From Rhodospirillaceae bacterium (GTDB lineage Bacteria; Pseudomonadota; Alphaproteobacteria; UBA6615): a stretch of DNA of 64,000 nt. The stretch covers positions 1-64,000 of the forward strand of contig PBPM01000109.1 in NCBI GenBank assembly GCA_002724635.1. The letters are read 5' to 3'. Below the pieces are notes generated by a model that was given only the letters and a program-made list of their open reading frames with translations, was not told where the DNA came from and did not search any database. The translations under genes and the position numbers were made by a program. Shown here in pieces: positions 20,217-29,471 of this stretch (its first letter is position 1; every line of letters begins with the position of its first letter).

Positions 20217-21602
20217 GTGATGTACGATCGAACTGTTCAGCGCGCCCGTCTGATCGGCCCGGGGGTGCTTGTCGCCGCCGTTTTTGCAGCCGGGACGGCA
20301 TTCGCGCAAACCCCGGAACTTTCGGGTCCCGCCAAGCCATTCGACACCAATGGCAACGGCGTGATCGAACGCAACGAGGCCCAAGGCCCGGCGGCGGTGA
20401 ATTTCGATACGATTGACCTGAACAATAGCGGTAGCCTCGACGGTGATGAGTTGCGGCATTTCTTCGCCGGTGGCCCGCGGCCTGCATCCGCGCCCGCTGC
20501 GAGCAACGCAGATATCAGGCTGCCGGACGGCAAAACAGCCAGCGGTCCACCCCGGGCGCGGGTCGAACTCGATGCCGTGATCGAGGAGCAAATCGGACAA
20601 ACGACGCCTGTCGTCGGGCGCATCGTCGCGCGACAGACCGGACCAGTGGCCGCACGCGTCAACGGCGCCGTCCTGAAGATGCAAGTTGATGTCGGCGACC
20701 GGGTCGACACCGGCGACGTACTGGTGATCATCGACCAAGAACGCATGCAGCTCGAACGCGACCGCTACGCGGCAATAGTCACCCAGCAGCGCGCAAACCT
20801 TGCAGCCGAGCGCGCAGGCCTAAAGCAGACTCAAAACGAGCTGAAGCGCCTAGAAGGCATCCGGAATTCCGTTGCCTTCTCCCAAGCCCGCTACGAAGAT
20901 GCGGTCCAAGCTGTCGCATCCCAGACGGGCAATGTGGCCCAGACCCGCGCCCAGCTCGCCCAGGCCCGAGCGCAGCTGAAGCGGGCTGACCGCGACCTAG
21001 CGGACACCAGCGTGGTAGCCCCCTATCCCGGTATCGTCAGCGAAACCCAAACCGAGATCGGCGCCTACCTGTCAGTCGGAAATCCGGTCGCCACTATCAT
21101 CAACGACAGGGACCTCGAGGTCGAAGCCGACGTACCCACATCGCGGATTGCCAGTCTCAACAACGGCGATGTCGTGAATATCCGCATCGCGGACGGTCAG
21201 GTTGTACCGGCGACGTTGCGCGCGGTGGTCCCGACCGAGAACCCGCGTACCCGCACCCGACCGGTGCGCTTCACTCCTGAATTCGACGGCATCGTGCTTC
21301 CGCTCGCTAACAATCAGAGCGTGACAGTGTTGCTGCCGGTCGGCGGCTCACGTAATGCGGTGACGGTCTCAAAGGACGCGATTACCCAAAGAAATGGCCA
21401 GAATATGGTCTTTGTCTCGAACAATGGTCGCGCCCAGCCCCGAGCGGTCACGACGGGTGAGGCGACCGGTAGCCGGCTCGTAGTTCTCTCGGGCCTAAGG
21501 GCCGGTGACCTCGTGGTGGTACGCGGCAACGAGCGACTGCGGCCCGGACAGCGGCTTGTCGACGTCGATGCCTCTCCGACGAACGACCGCGGCGGAGGTT
21601 AA
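20217..21602 (+). CDS. efflux RND transporter periplasmic adaptor subunit with N-terminal EF-hand pair
   Basis: Signal-like N-terminus; two EF loops DTNGNGVIERNE and DLNNSGSLDGDE; then lipoyl/barrel-sandwich (GPVAARVNGAVLKMQVDVGDRV), helical hairpin and beta-barrel of an MFP. Confidence 0.9.
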   Translation: MMYDRTVQRARLIGPGVLVAAVFAAGTAFAQTPELSGPAKPFDTNGNGVIERNEAQGPAAVNFDTIDLNNSGSLDGDELRHFFAGGPRPASAPAASNADIRLPDGKTASGPPRARVELDAVIEEQIGQTTPVVGRIVARQTGPVAARVNGAVLKMQVDVGDRVDTGDVLVIIDQERMQLERDRYAAIVTQQRANLAAERAGLKQTQNELKRLEGIRNSVAFSQARYEDAVQAVASQTGNVAQTRAQLAQARAQLKRADRDLADTSVVAPYPGIVSETQTEIGAYLSVGNPVATIINDRDLEVEADVPTSRIASLNNGDVVNIRIADGQVVPATLRAVVPTENPRTRTRPVRFTPEFDGIVLPLANNQSVTVLLPVGGSRNAVTVSKDAITQRNGQNMVFVSNNGRAQPRAVTTGEATGSRLVVLSGLRAGDLVVVRGNERLRPGQRLVDVDASPTNDRGGG

Positions 21603-21607
21603 ATCGC

Positions 21608-24600
21608 ATGAACCTGATCACGGCGTCGATTCACCGGCCGATCGCTGTCATCGCGGTCGTAATCATGGTGGTCATGTTTGGCTGGGTCGCGCTGCAACGC
21701 ATCCCGATCCAGCTGGCTCCCGATGTGCGTCAGCCCGTCATCATCGTGAATACTTTCTGGCCCGGCGCCTCGCCGCTCGAGGTCGAGCGCGAGATCGTAA
21801 ACCGCCAGGAAGAGGTCCTCAAGGGGACCGAGGGTGTTCGGAAGATTGAGTCGCGCGCGCGTACCGGACGCTCAGATATAACGCTCGAGTTTGAACCAAG
21901 TCAGAATATGAATCGGGCGCTGCTGCTAGTGGCCAATCGCCTCGACAGGGTGACCGGCTACCCCGAAGAGGCCGACGAGCCGACCCTGCGCACCTCAGGT
22001 ACCGATGACAACCCTATCGCCTGGTTCGTTCTGCGGCGCCAAGCAGGCAATAACCGCGACCTGCTGACCTATGGCGATTTCCTCGAGGATATCGTTCAGG
22101 AGCGCATCGAGCGCATTCCCGGGATCTCGGGCGTCAACATATTTGGCGAGACAGAGCGCGAGATGCGGATCATCATAGATCCCGAGCGACTGGCAAAGTT
22201 TCGCCTCACCGTGAGCGACATCGTCGAGCGTTTACGCGCCGAGAACGCCTCGATCTCAGGTGGCGTTGTGGAGGAAGGCAAGCGCGCCTACGTGGTGCGC
22301 ACCGAGGGCGACCTCACGACCCCGGATCAGGTCCTCGACGTGGTTTTGCGCTCGGATGCCGAGCGCGAAGATGGCCGCATCGGTCGAATCACGCTGCGTA
22401 ACATAGCGCAGGTCAAGCTGGGCTACAAAGAAGCACAGGCCCTGCCACACCGTTTCGACGAGCGCGCCATGGCGTTCAACATGACCCGCGAACAGGGCGC
22501 TAACGTGCTAACCGTCATGGACGAAGTGCATCGCGTGGTCAGCGGGCTGGCAGACGGCCCGCTCAACCGGGTCGGCCTCATCGTCGAGAACGTGTTTGAC
22601 GAAACACTGTACGTGAACTCGGCGATCTCCCTCGTTCAGCAAAACATCTTAGTCGGCGGCATCCTGGCTGCGCTTATCCTAATGCTGTTCCTGCGCTCCT
22701 GGCGCCCGACCCTAGTGGTGACACTTGCCATTCCGGTCTCGGTGATCGGCTCGTTTGTCGCGATGGCGGCGCTCGGCCGTTCCCTGAATGTTATCAGCCT
22801 CGCTGGGATCGCCTTCGCAGTCGGCATGGTCGTCGATGCGGCGATCGTCGTGCTAGAGAACATCTTCAGGCTGCGACAAGAAGGGCATTCGCGCGCAGAG
22901 GCGGCGCGCCTCGGCACCTCCCAAGTTTGGCCTGCCGTGCTGGTCTCCTCGCTGACCACCGTGATGGTGTTCATCCCGATACTAGTGATGGAACTAGAGG
23001 CGGGACAGCTGTTCCGAGATATTGCCGTTGCCATTTCCGTCGCCGTGATGCTGTCGCTGCTGGTCTCGGTGACGGTGATCCCCGCGCTTGCAAACCGGCT
23101 GCTCGTCACCAGCCAAGCCGAGGGCGCAACCCGGGTGCGCATTCCGGTGGTCGATGACTTTGCACAGCACTTCGTGAGCTTCTGGCAGAATTTCGCCCGC
23201 ATGGTGGTCAGCTCCAAGCTGCGCGCAATCATTGTAGTTGGTGCGATTACGCTCGCCTCGGGTGTTTTCACTATGGCCTTCGCGCCGAAGCTCGACTACC
23301 TGCCCACCGGCAACCGCAATTTTGTGTTCGGCTTCGTGAATGTGCCGCCGGGATACAATCTCGACACGGTTAACGAGATCACCGAGAAGATTGCAAACCG
23401 TACCCGCAGCCTCTGGGCATCAGAAACCGGCCCGGAATCCGAACCAGGAGAACCGCCCAAGTTCCAACGCTTCATCCGGGTCCCCTTTGCCGGCAGCGCG
23501 TTCATCGGCGGTACGTCGGTCGACCCGAGCCGCGCCGCAGAGCTGATTCCCGTACTGCAGAATGCGGGCGGGCAGGACCCGGGGGTCCTGACATTTCCGA
23601 GTCAGCCCTCGTTGTTCGGCCGTTCTCTGGGCAGTGGGCGCAACATCGACGTCGATATCCGCGGCACGGAACTTGACCAGATTTATCAGGTCGCGTTCGA
23701 TGTTTTCATCAGACTCGCACACCTCTTCCCGCGCAGCGCGGGAAATCAGGTTCGGCCCATTCCAAGCTTGACCCTGTCGGCCCCTGAAGTCCGGGTCGAG
23801 CCCAATCGCCTTGCGCTCGCTGACAACGGCTTGTCCGCCCATGCGCTCGGTCAGGCTGTCGACGCGTTTAACGACGGGCTGAGGGTCGACGAGGTCACCG
23901 TCGACGGTAAACGAATCGACCTGACCCTGACCGGGCCGCGCAACGTGATCGACCAGACGCAGGGCATTGGTTCACTGCCGGTCGTGACCCGGGATGGGCG
24001 GATCGTTCCGGTCGAGGGGCTTGCTAAAGTGACAATTACGTCCGGGCCAACCGAGGTGCGCCGCGCTGACCGGACCCGCACGGTTCGGCTTCAGGTGCGC
24101 CCGAACGTGGAAATGCCCCTGCAGGAAGCCTTCGAACGGATCCAAGAAGAGGTGGTCCAGCCTATGGAAGCGGTGGGCCTACCCAATGGTGTTAGTATCC
24201 GCCTGACCGGTACCGCGGACAAGCTAATAAAGACTTGGAACGAGCTGGTGATCGACCTGCTTCTCGCGATAGTAATCGTCTACCTTGTGATGGTGGTTCT
24301 GTTCGAGAGCTTCGTTTATCCGATGATCATTATGCTGACCGTCCCTGTGGCGGCCGCGGGCGGTATTGCGGGACTTGCGATCCTTAATATCGGGGTGCAG
24401 CAGCCCCTCGACATGCTGACGATGCTCGGCTTCGTGATCCTTACCGGAATCGTGGTGAACAATGCGATCCTGCTTGTCCACCAGACGCTCTATCACATCC
24501 GCGAAGATGAGATGAGCGCCGACGACGCGATCATGCGAGCGACCGAGAACCGAATCCGACCCATCTTCATGTCGACCCTCACGTCAGTCTTCGGGATGCT

Positions 24601-24781
24601 ACCTCTGGTGGTTTTCCCAGGGGCCGGCTCGGAGCTCTATCGCGGGCTGGGGTCCGTGGTCCTAGGAGGCCTGTCTCTCTCGGCCGTGCTGACCCTCGCC
24701 ATCGTCCCGCCGATGATGTCAATCACCGTCGGCTGGCGCGAGCGAGCAAGCGCAGAGTCACCAGCTTCCCTCAGTGGCTGA
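21608..24781 (+). CDS. efflux RND transporter permease subunit
   Basis: 1057 aa; MNLITASIHRPIAVIAVVIMVVMFGWVAL, FPGAGSELYRGLGSVVLGG, GIAFAVGMVVDAAIVVLENIFRLRQEG. Confidence 0.95.
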   Translation: MNLITASIHRPIAVIAVVIMVVMFGWVALQRIPIQLAPDVRQPVIIVNTFWPGASPLEVEREIVNRQEEVLKGTEGVRKIESRARTGRSDITLEFEPSQNMNRALLLVANRLDRVTGYPEEADEPTLRTSGTDDNPIAWFVLRRQAGNNRDLLTYGDFLEDIVQERIERIPGISGVNIFGETEREMRIIIDPERLAKFRLTVSDIVERLRAENASISGGVVEEGKRAYVVRTEGDLTTPDQVLDVVLRSDAEREDGRIGRITLRNIAQVKLGYKEAQALPHRFDERAMAFNMTREQGANVLTVMDEVHRVVSGLADGPLNRVGLIVENVFDETLYVNSAISLVQQNILVGGILAALILMLFLRSWRPTLVVTLAIPVSVIGSFVAMAALGRSLNVISLAGIAFAVGMVVDAAIVVLENIFRLRQEGHSRAEAARLGTSQVWPAVLVSSLTTVMVFIPILVMELEAGQLFRDIAVAISVAVMLSLLVSVTVIPALANRLLVTSQAEGATRVRIPVVDDFAQHFVSFWQNFARMVVSSKLRAIIVVGAITLASGVFTMAFAPKLDYLPTGNRNFVFGFVNVPPGYNLDTVNEITEKIANRTRSLWASETGPESEPGEPPKFQRFIRVPFAGSAFIGGTSVDPSRAAELIPVLQNAGGQDPGVLTFPSQPSLFGRSLGSGRNIDVDIRGTELDQIYQVAFDVFIRLAHLFPRSAGNQVRPIPSLTLSAPEVRVEPNRLALADNGLSAHALGQAVDAFNDGLRVDEVTVDGKRIDLTLTGPRNVIDQTQGIGSLPVVTRDGRIVPVEGLAKVTITSGPTEVRRADRTRTVRLQVRPNVEMPLQEAFERIQEEVVQPMEAVGLPNGVSIRLTGTADKLIKTWNELVIDLLLAIVIVYLVMVVLFESFVYPMIIMLTVPVAAAGGIAGLAILNIGVQQPLDMLTMLGFVILTGIVVNNAILLVHQTLYHIREDEMSADDAIMRATENRIRPIFMSTLTSVFGMLPLVVFPGAGSELYRGLGSVVLGGLSLSAVLTLAIVPPMMSITVGWRERASAESPASLSG

Positions 24782-24880
24782 CCCGGCGAAGTAGCGTGCC
24801 TTCGCTCGCCTTTGCTGCCAAGCGGATCATTCCCGTCAACTCTACCGAGCCCCGAAAGCTAGATCACAGCAGATATCGTG

Positions 24881-25642
24881 CTACTCGGCCTTCAGTGCGC
24901 TCAACACATTCGGGGCCGCGCCGGTCAGCATTCGCACATCGGAAGTCGGTGTGACTAGGTCGAAACCGTCGGATATCATCTGCGCCGAATAGTCGGTTCG
25001 GGTGGCGTGGATACCAGCGCGGATGCCCGCCGCATGGGCCGTCTCACGAATTTGCGCGATCAGATCCGCCACAGGACCGTCGAAATTATCATGCTTGGGC
25101 GGATACCCGTGAGAAAAAGCCAGGTCGGTTGGCCCGATATAGATGGCGTTCAGGCCCGGTGTCCTTGCGATTTCTGCCAGATTCGCGACTCCCTCGCGGG
25201 TCTCTATCATGGCAAAGGTCAGGATTTCCTCATTCGCGTGATCGAGATAGTCCGCGCCACCATAGATCACACCGCGGTATGCGCCGTTAGAGCGGTAGCC
25301 GTCGGGCGGATAGCGGCAGGCTCCGACGAAACGCTCGGCATCCTCGGGCGTGTTGATCATCGGGCAAATGATCCCATAGGCCCCGGCGTCGAGCACCCGC
25401 ATGATCGCAGAGGGCTCGTTCCAGGGAACCCGAACTATCGGCACCGCGTTCCCCGCCGCCATGGCCTGCATCATCCGGATCGCTTCAGGCACGTCGACGG
25501 GGCCGTGCTGCAAATCAATGGTCAGCCCGTCCCATCCCTGGTGCGACATGATCTCCGCCACATAGGGGCTCGGCACGGACAACCATCCATTCACCGCTGC
25601 CCGACCGGTCGCCCAGATTTCACGAATTTGATTCTTGCGCAT
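24881..25642 (-). CDS. HpcH/HpaI aldolase/citrate lyase family protein
   Basis: IMSHQGWDGLTIDLQHGPVD, IVRVPWNEPSAIMRVLDAGAYGIICPMINTPEDAERFV, YIGPTDLAFSHG. Confidence 0.9.
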   Translation of the reverse strand: MRKNQIREIWATGRAAVNGWLSVPSPYVAEIMSHQGWDGLTIDLQHGPVDVPEAIRMMQAMAAGNAVPIVRVPWNEPSAIMRVLDAGAYGIICPMINTPEDAERFVGACRYPPDGYRSNGAYRGVIYGGADYLDHANEEILTFAMIETREGVANLAEIARTPGLNAIYIGPTDLAFSHGYPPKHDNFDGPVADLIAQIRETAHAAGIRAGIHATRTDYSAQMISDGFDLVTPTSDVRMLTGAAPNVLSALKAE

Positions 25643-25717
25643 CGTTCGCTCGCACCATCCTATTTCGTTCCCACCAGTCTGACATGCTGCGTGAAGCCGC
25701 ACCACAGACACCTTCGG

Positions 25718-26206
25718 TCAGGCGGTACGCAGTGCTTCGATCTCCGTACACACCAAAACGGCCAGCAAACCGACAACGGCAAATAATTGCCGGTAGAGGA
25801 ATATCCGACCGCACTAATAACAATCCTAAATGAGTTCAGCCCCCATCCCGGTAAAGGGCGTGAACAGGGCGGTTCCGGTCGTAAACTGGACGAAGCTTCA
25901 GACACCGAGAACGATGGCGTCCGCATCGTACCTAACCAGACGCAGCTTGCAGACTGCGAAGGTCAGCAGAACCTAGGCAGGACCATCCGAGGAAAGGGCG
26001 CTCAAATCAGGCCCGCACCTTGTCGGAGAGCTAGCAGATGACGGGGTCGGTGACGCGGTCCCACAGCCGGGCCGCAAGAATAATCAGCCGCGTATCACCC
26101 ATCGATGTGCTCCCGAGCGACGAATAGACACGCCGCACAAACATGAACATCCCGATCGCTAGCAGCGAGGTCGGCCCGAAGACGATTAGAGTGGTGAATC
26201 TCAAGC
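25718..26206 (-). pseudogene. decayed GPH/MFS_2-type sugar:cation symporter
   Basis: Minus-strand fragments LRFTTLIVFGPTSLLAIGMFMF...LIILAARLWDRVTDPVIC*LSDKVRA and, in another frame, SFVQFTTGTALFTPFTGMGAELI*DCY*CGRIFLYRQLFAVVGLLAVL match the family motifs ARxWDxxTDPxxGxLSD and PYxALGAELxxDYxxRTRxxxYR; several stops and at least one frameshift. Confidence 0.75.
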
Positions 26207-26447
26207 GGTCCGAGGCTTGTTCTGATTGCGCCGTCGTATCATCCTGCGCTGATATACATTCGCGTTACGAGACAGAACCCGATTCCCCAACTTCCGTCAC
26301 CTCATTAGAATCTAGATATACACGCTGGGATGGCGCGAGGCTGTAACGTAAATGTCAACGTCGGGCTACCGCCAGCGGAAGGCGAGCCGTACGGCTGATC
26401 GGTCAACAATTCATGCGCACGGAAAACGAGACAAGTCAGAAGCCGAA

Positions 26448-27923
26448 ATGACCGATCGCCCCGTATATGCCGAGACCCTGGAAGCGCTGGAGGCTCGCGT
26501 CCACCACGAGCTTTCGCTCTTGGATCATCCGAAAACGAACTGGGTACCACCACGCCGACACGCTTCCGGTAAGCATGTCTACGACGTGCTCGTCGTGGGC
26601 GGCGGGCAGAGCGGCCTGGGCACGCTGGCCATGCTCCGCCGCGAAAAGGTCGGGAATATCCTCGGCGTCGACCGCAATCCTGCAGGCCGCGAAGGCCCGT
26701 GGGTCACCTATGCCCGAATGCACCAGCTCCGCACTAACAAAGACATTACGGGACCCGCGCTCGGCATCCCGTCTCTAACACCGCGCGCCTGGTTCACCGC
26801 GCGGTATAGCGATAGCGCCTGGAACGCGCTGGTTCGTATACCGCGCCTCGACTGGCAGGAGTATCTCAACTGGTACCGCAAGGTCCTCGATCTACCAGTC
26901 CGGAACGATACCGAGGTGGGGCCGCTCACGCCCGACCAACCCGATGACCCGGACAGCCTGATCCGGGTTCCGCTCATCGCCACCGGACCAGACGGACGCA
27001 CCGAAACCGTCTTGGCCCGCGAGGTCGTGCTGGCGAACGGCCTCGAGGGATGCGGCGTCTGGCATATCCCGAAAATCCTAACGGACAATCTCCCAAGCGA
27101 CCGCTTTGCCCAGGCGAACACCGAAATCGACCTTGCGACGCTCCGCGACAAGCGGGTGATCGTGATTGGGGCCAACGCCGGCGGCTTCGACGCTGCGGCC
27201 GCCGTGCTCGAAGCGGGCGCACGATCGGCGGATCTGCTTGTACGGCGCGACGAGATACCCAAGGTCAATGCTCATAAGCCCATAGACAGCGTCGCGTGGC
27301 TCAAGCATTTCGAGGACCTCGACGACGCCTCGCGTTGGCGGCTGATGGTGCATGTCATGCGCAACAACCAACCCCCGCCCCAAGACACGTTCGACCGCGC
27401 GAACAATCTGCCGGGCTTTCGGATGCGCGAGGGTGCGGGCTTGGCCACGGCAAGCATGGACGGAGAAGACATTCTAATCGAAACGACAGTGGGCGACGTT
27501 CTGCGGGCGGATTTCGTTATCGCGGCAACGGGCTTCAAAAACGATTTCAGCCTGCGCATTGAGACCTCGGCCATCGCCGACGAGATCGCCCTGTGGCGTG
27601 ATCGCTACACGCCGCCGGCAGGGGAGGACTGGGCGCCGATGGGGACGTACCCCTATCTCGACCGATCGTTCGCCTTCACCGAAAAGACCCCCGACAACGC
27701 GCCCTGGCTGCGCCATATTCACTGCTTCTCGCTTGGTACGAAGCCAAGCCTCGGCCTGTCGGCCGCCTCGGCGACAGCCATGCGCTACGGCGTGCCCAGG
27801 CTGGTACAGGCGTTGACCCGGCAGCTGTTCATGGACGACGCGGCGCATCACGCGAACGCGCTATTGAGACATGACGAGGAAGACTTGGTCATTACGCCAC
27901 CGACGGAAACGCCGGGCAACTAG
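26448..27923 (+). CDS. NAD(P)/FAD-dependent oxidoreductase (flavin monooxygenase-like)
   Basis: YDVLVVGGGQSGLGTLAMLRREKVGNILGVDRNPAGREGPW, VIVIGANAGGFDAAAAVLEAGA, FVIAATGFKND. Confidence 0.85.
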   Translation: MTDRPVYAETLEALEARVHHELSLLDHPKTNWVPPRRHASGKHVYDVLVVGGGQSGLGTLAMLRREKVGNILGVDRNPAGREGPWVTYARMHQLRTNKDITGPALGIPSLTPRAWFTARYSDSAWNALVRIPRLDWQEYLNWYRKVLDLPVRNDTEVGPLTPDQPDDPDSLIRVPLIATGPDGRTETVLAREVVLANGLEGCGVWHIPKILTDNLPSDRFAQANTEIDLATLRDKRVIVIGANAGGFDAAAAVLEAGARSADLLVRRDEIPKVNAHKPIDSVAWLKHFEDLDDASRWRLMVHVMRNNQPPPQDTFDRANNLPGFRMREGAGLATASMDGEDILIETTVGDVLRADFVIAATGFKNDFSLRIETSAIADEIALWRDRYTPPAGEDWAPMGTYPYLDRSFAFTEKTPDNAPWLRHIHCFSLGTKPSLGLSAASATAMRYGVPRLVQALTRQLFMDDAAHHANALLRHDEEDLVITPPTETPGN

Positions 27924-28200
27924 CTGCCGGGAACCTCGCTGGGAGTTTGAGCGAAGGCCTCTTTCAGCAGGCATTCGAGCTGCCCCGACCCGTCCGGCTT
28001 GAGCCAATAGAGCTTGAGGGTCGAGGCCAACTATTTCTCGAAATACAGCGGATGCAGCGGCTGCCAGCCTGGCTCCGTGATAGGGACCGGTATCAGGTTG
28101 GAAAACCGGTCGCTGCGTATGCCGGGATCATACACAGCGCGCATGCCACCGGTCAGCATCAACATGATCGCCTACATCTCCCGAACCCAACTGATTATCA
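27920..28200 (-). pseudogene. unidentified decayed coding remnant
   Basis: Minus frame reads MLMLTGGMRAVYDPGIRSDRFSNLIPVPITEPGWQPLHPLYFEK*LASTLKLYWLKPDGSGQLECLLKEAFAQTPSEVPGS*; protein-like composition with one internal stop (28031-28033). Confidence 0.4.
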
Positions 28201-28230
28201 ACATGGTCAACCGCCTCCGGTTTGCCCGTG

Positions 28231-29439
28231 TTAGCTCGCGCGTTCCAGCAAGGTCGCAATTCCCTGACCCACGCCGATGCACATGGTACAAAGCGCATAC
28301 TTGGCGTCCCGCGCCCGCAGCTCATAGGCGGCGGTCGACGCCAGGCGCGCGCCACTGGCACCCAGCGGATGGCCCAGCGCGATTGCGCCACCATTGGGGT
28401 TCACATGCTCCGCGTCGTCGGCAACGCCGAGGTTGCGTGTCACCGCCAGCGCCTGGGCGGCGAAGGCCTCGTTCAGTTCGATCACGTCGATGTCGCTAAT
28501 CTTAAGGCAAAGGCGATCCAGCAGCTTGCGGGTGGCCGGGGCCGGACCGAAGCCCATGATGCGCGGTGCCACGCCCGCCGTCGCGGTACCCACGATTCGC
28601 GCCAGGGGTGTTAGGCTATATTTCTCGATTGCCGTCTCCGACGCGATGACCATGGCGCAGGCGCCATCATTGACGCCCGAAGCATTGCCGGCAGTCACGC
28701 TGCCGTCCTCGCGAAAGGGCGTGGGTAATTTCGCTAGCGTATCTAGATCGGTGTCAGGACGTGGATGCTCGTCGGTGTCAACGATTACCGGGTCGCCGCG
28801 CCGCTGCCTGACCGAGACCGGGACGATCTCCTTGGCTAGGCGGCCACTCTCCTGCGCCGCCCTTGTGCGAGCCTGAGACCGGTACGCGAACGCGTCCTGA
28901 TCCGCTCGCGAGATCTGGAATTCCTCGGCGACGTTTTCCGCCGTCTCGGGCATAGAATCGACGCCATATTCGGACTTCATCTTCGGATTGACAAAACGCC
29001 AGCCGATGGTCGTGTCCTCGACCTGGTTTGATCGCGAGAAGGCGCTGGTCGCCTTGGGCATGACGAAGGGAGCGCGCGACATACTCTCGACGCCACCGGC
29101 GACAACGAGATCCGCCTCACCCGTCCGGATCGCCCGCGCCGCAGCCGTTAGCGCCTCCAGCCCCGAGCCGCAAAGCCGGTTCACCGTGGCGCCCGGCACC
29201 TCGGGCGAATAACCGGCCAGCAACAGCGCCATCCGGGCGACGTTGCGGTTGTCCTCGCCCGCCTGGTTGACATTGCCGTAATAGACTTCGTCGACCTTGC
29301 CCCAGTCGACGCCGGGGTTGCGTTCCATCAGGGCGGTCATCGGAATGGCACCCAGATCATCGGTCCGTATGCTCGATAGCGAACCGCCATAGCGTCCGAA
29401 AGGGGTGCGCACGGCATCGCAGATAAAGGCTTCGGGCAT
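28231..29439 (-). CDS. pcaF: acetyl-CoA C-acyltransferase (3-oxoadipyl-CoA thiolase-like)
   Basis: PEAFICDAVRTPFGRYGGSLSSIRTDDLGAIP, VNRLCGSGLEAL, NPNGGAIALGHPLGASGARL, CIGVGQGIATLLERA. Confidence 0.85.
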   Translation of the reverse strand: MPEAFICDAVRTPFGRYGGSLSSIRTDDLGAIPMTALMERNPGVDWGKVDEVYYGNVNQAGEDNRNVARMALLLAGYSPEVPGATVNRLCGSGLEALTAAARAIRTGEADLVVAGGVESMSRAPFVMPKATSAFSRSNQVEDTTIGWRFVNPKMKSEYGVDSMPETAENVAEEFQISRADQDAFAYRSQARTRAAQESGRLAKEIVPVSVRQRRGDPVIVDTDEHPRPDTDLDTLAKLPTPFREDGSVTAGNASGVNDGACAMVIASETAIEKYSLTPLARIVGTATAGVAPRIMGFGPAPATRKLLDRLCLKISDIDVIELNEAFAAQALAVTRNLGVADDAEHVNPNGGAIALGHPLGASGARLASTAAYELRARDAKYALCTMCIGVGQGIATLLERAS

Positions 29440-29471
29440 TGTCTTTCTCCTGTCCCTCAGGTGATTTGCGT

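Noticed and set aside
22636-23271. 211-aa minus ORF inside the RND permease gene
   Set aside because: Mirror of TM-coding sequence; rich in Thr/Ile/Arg without motifs.
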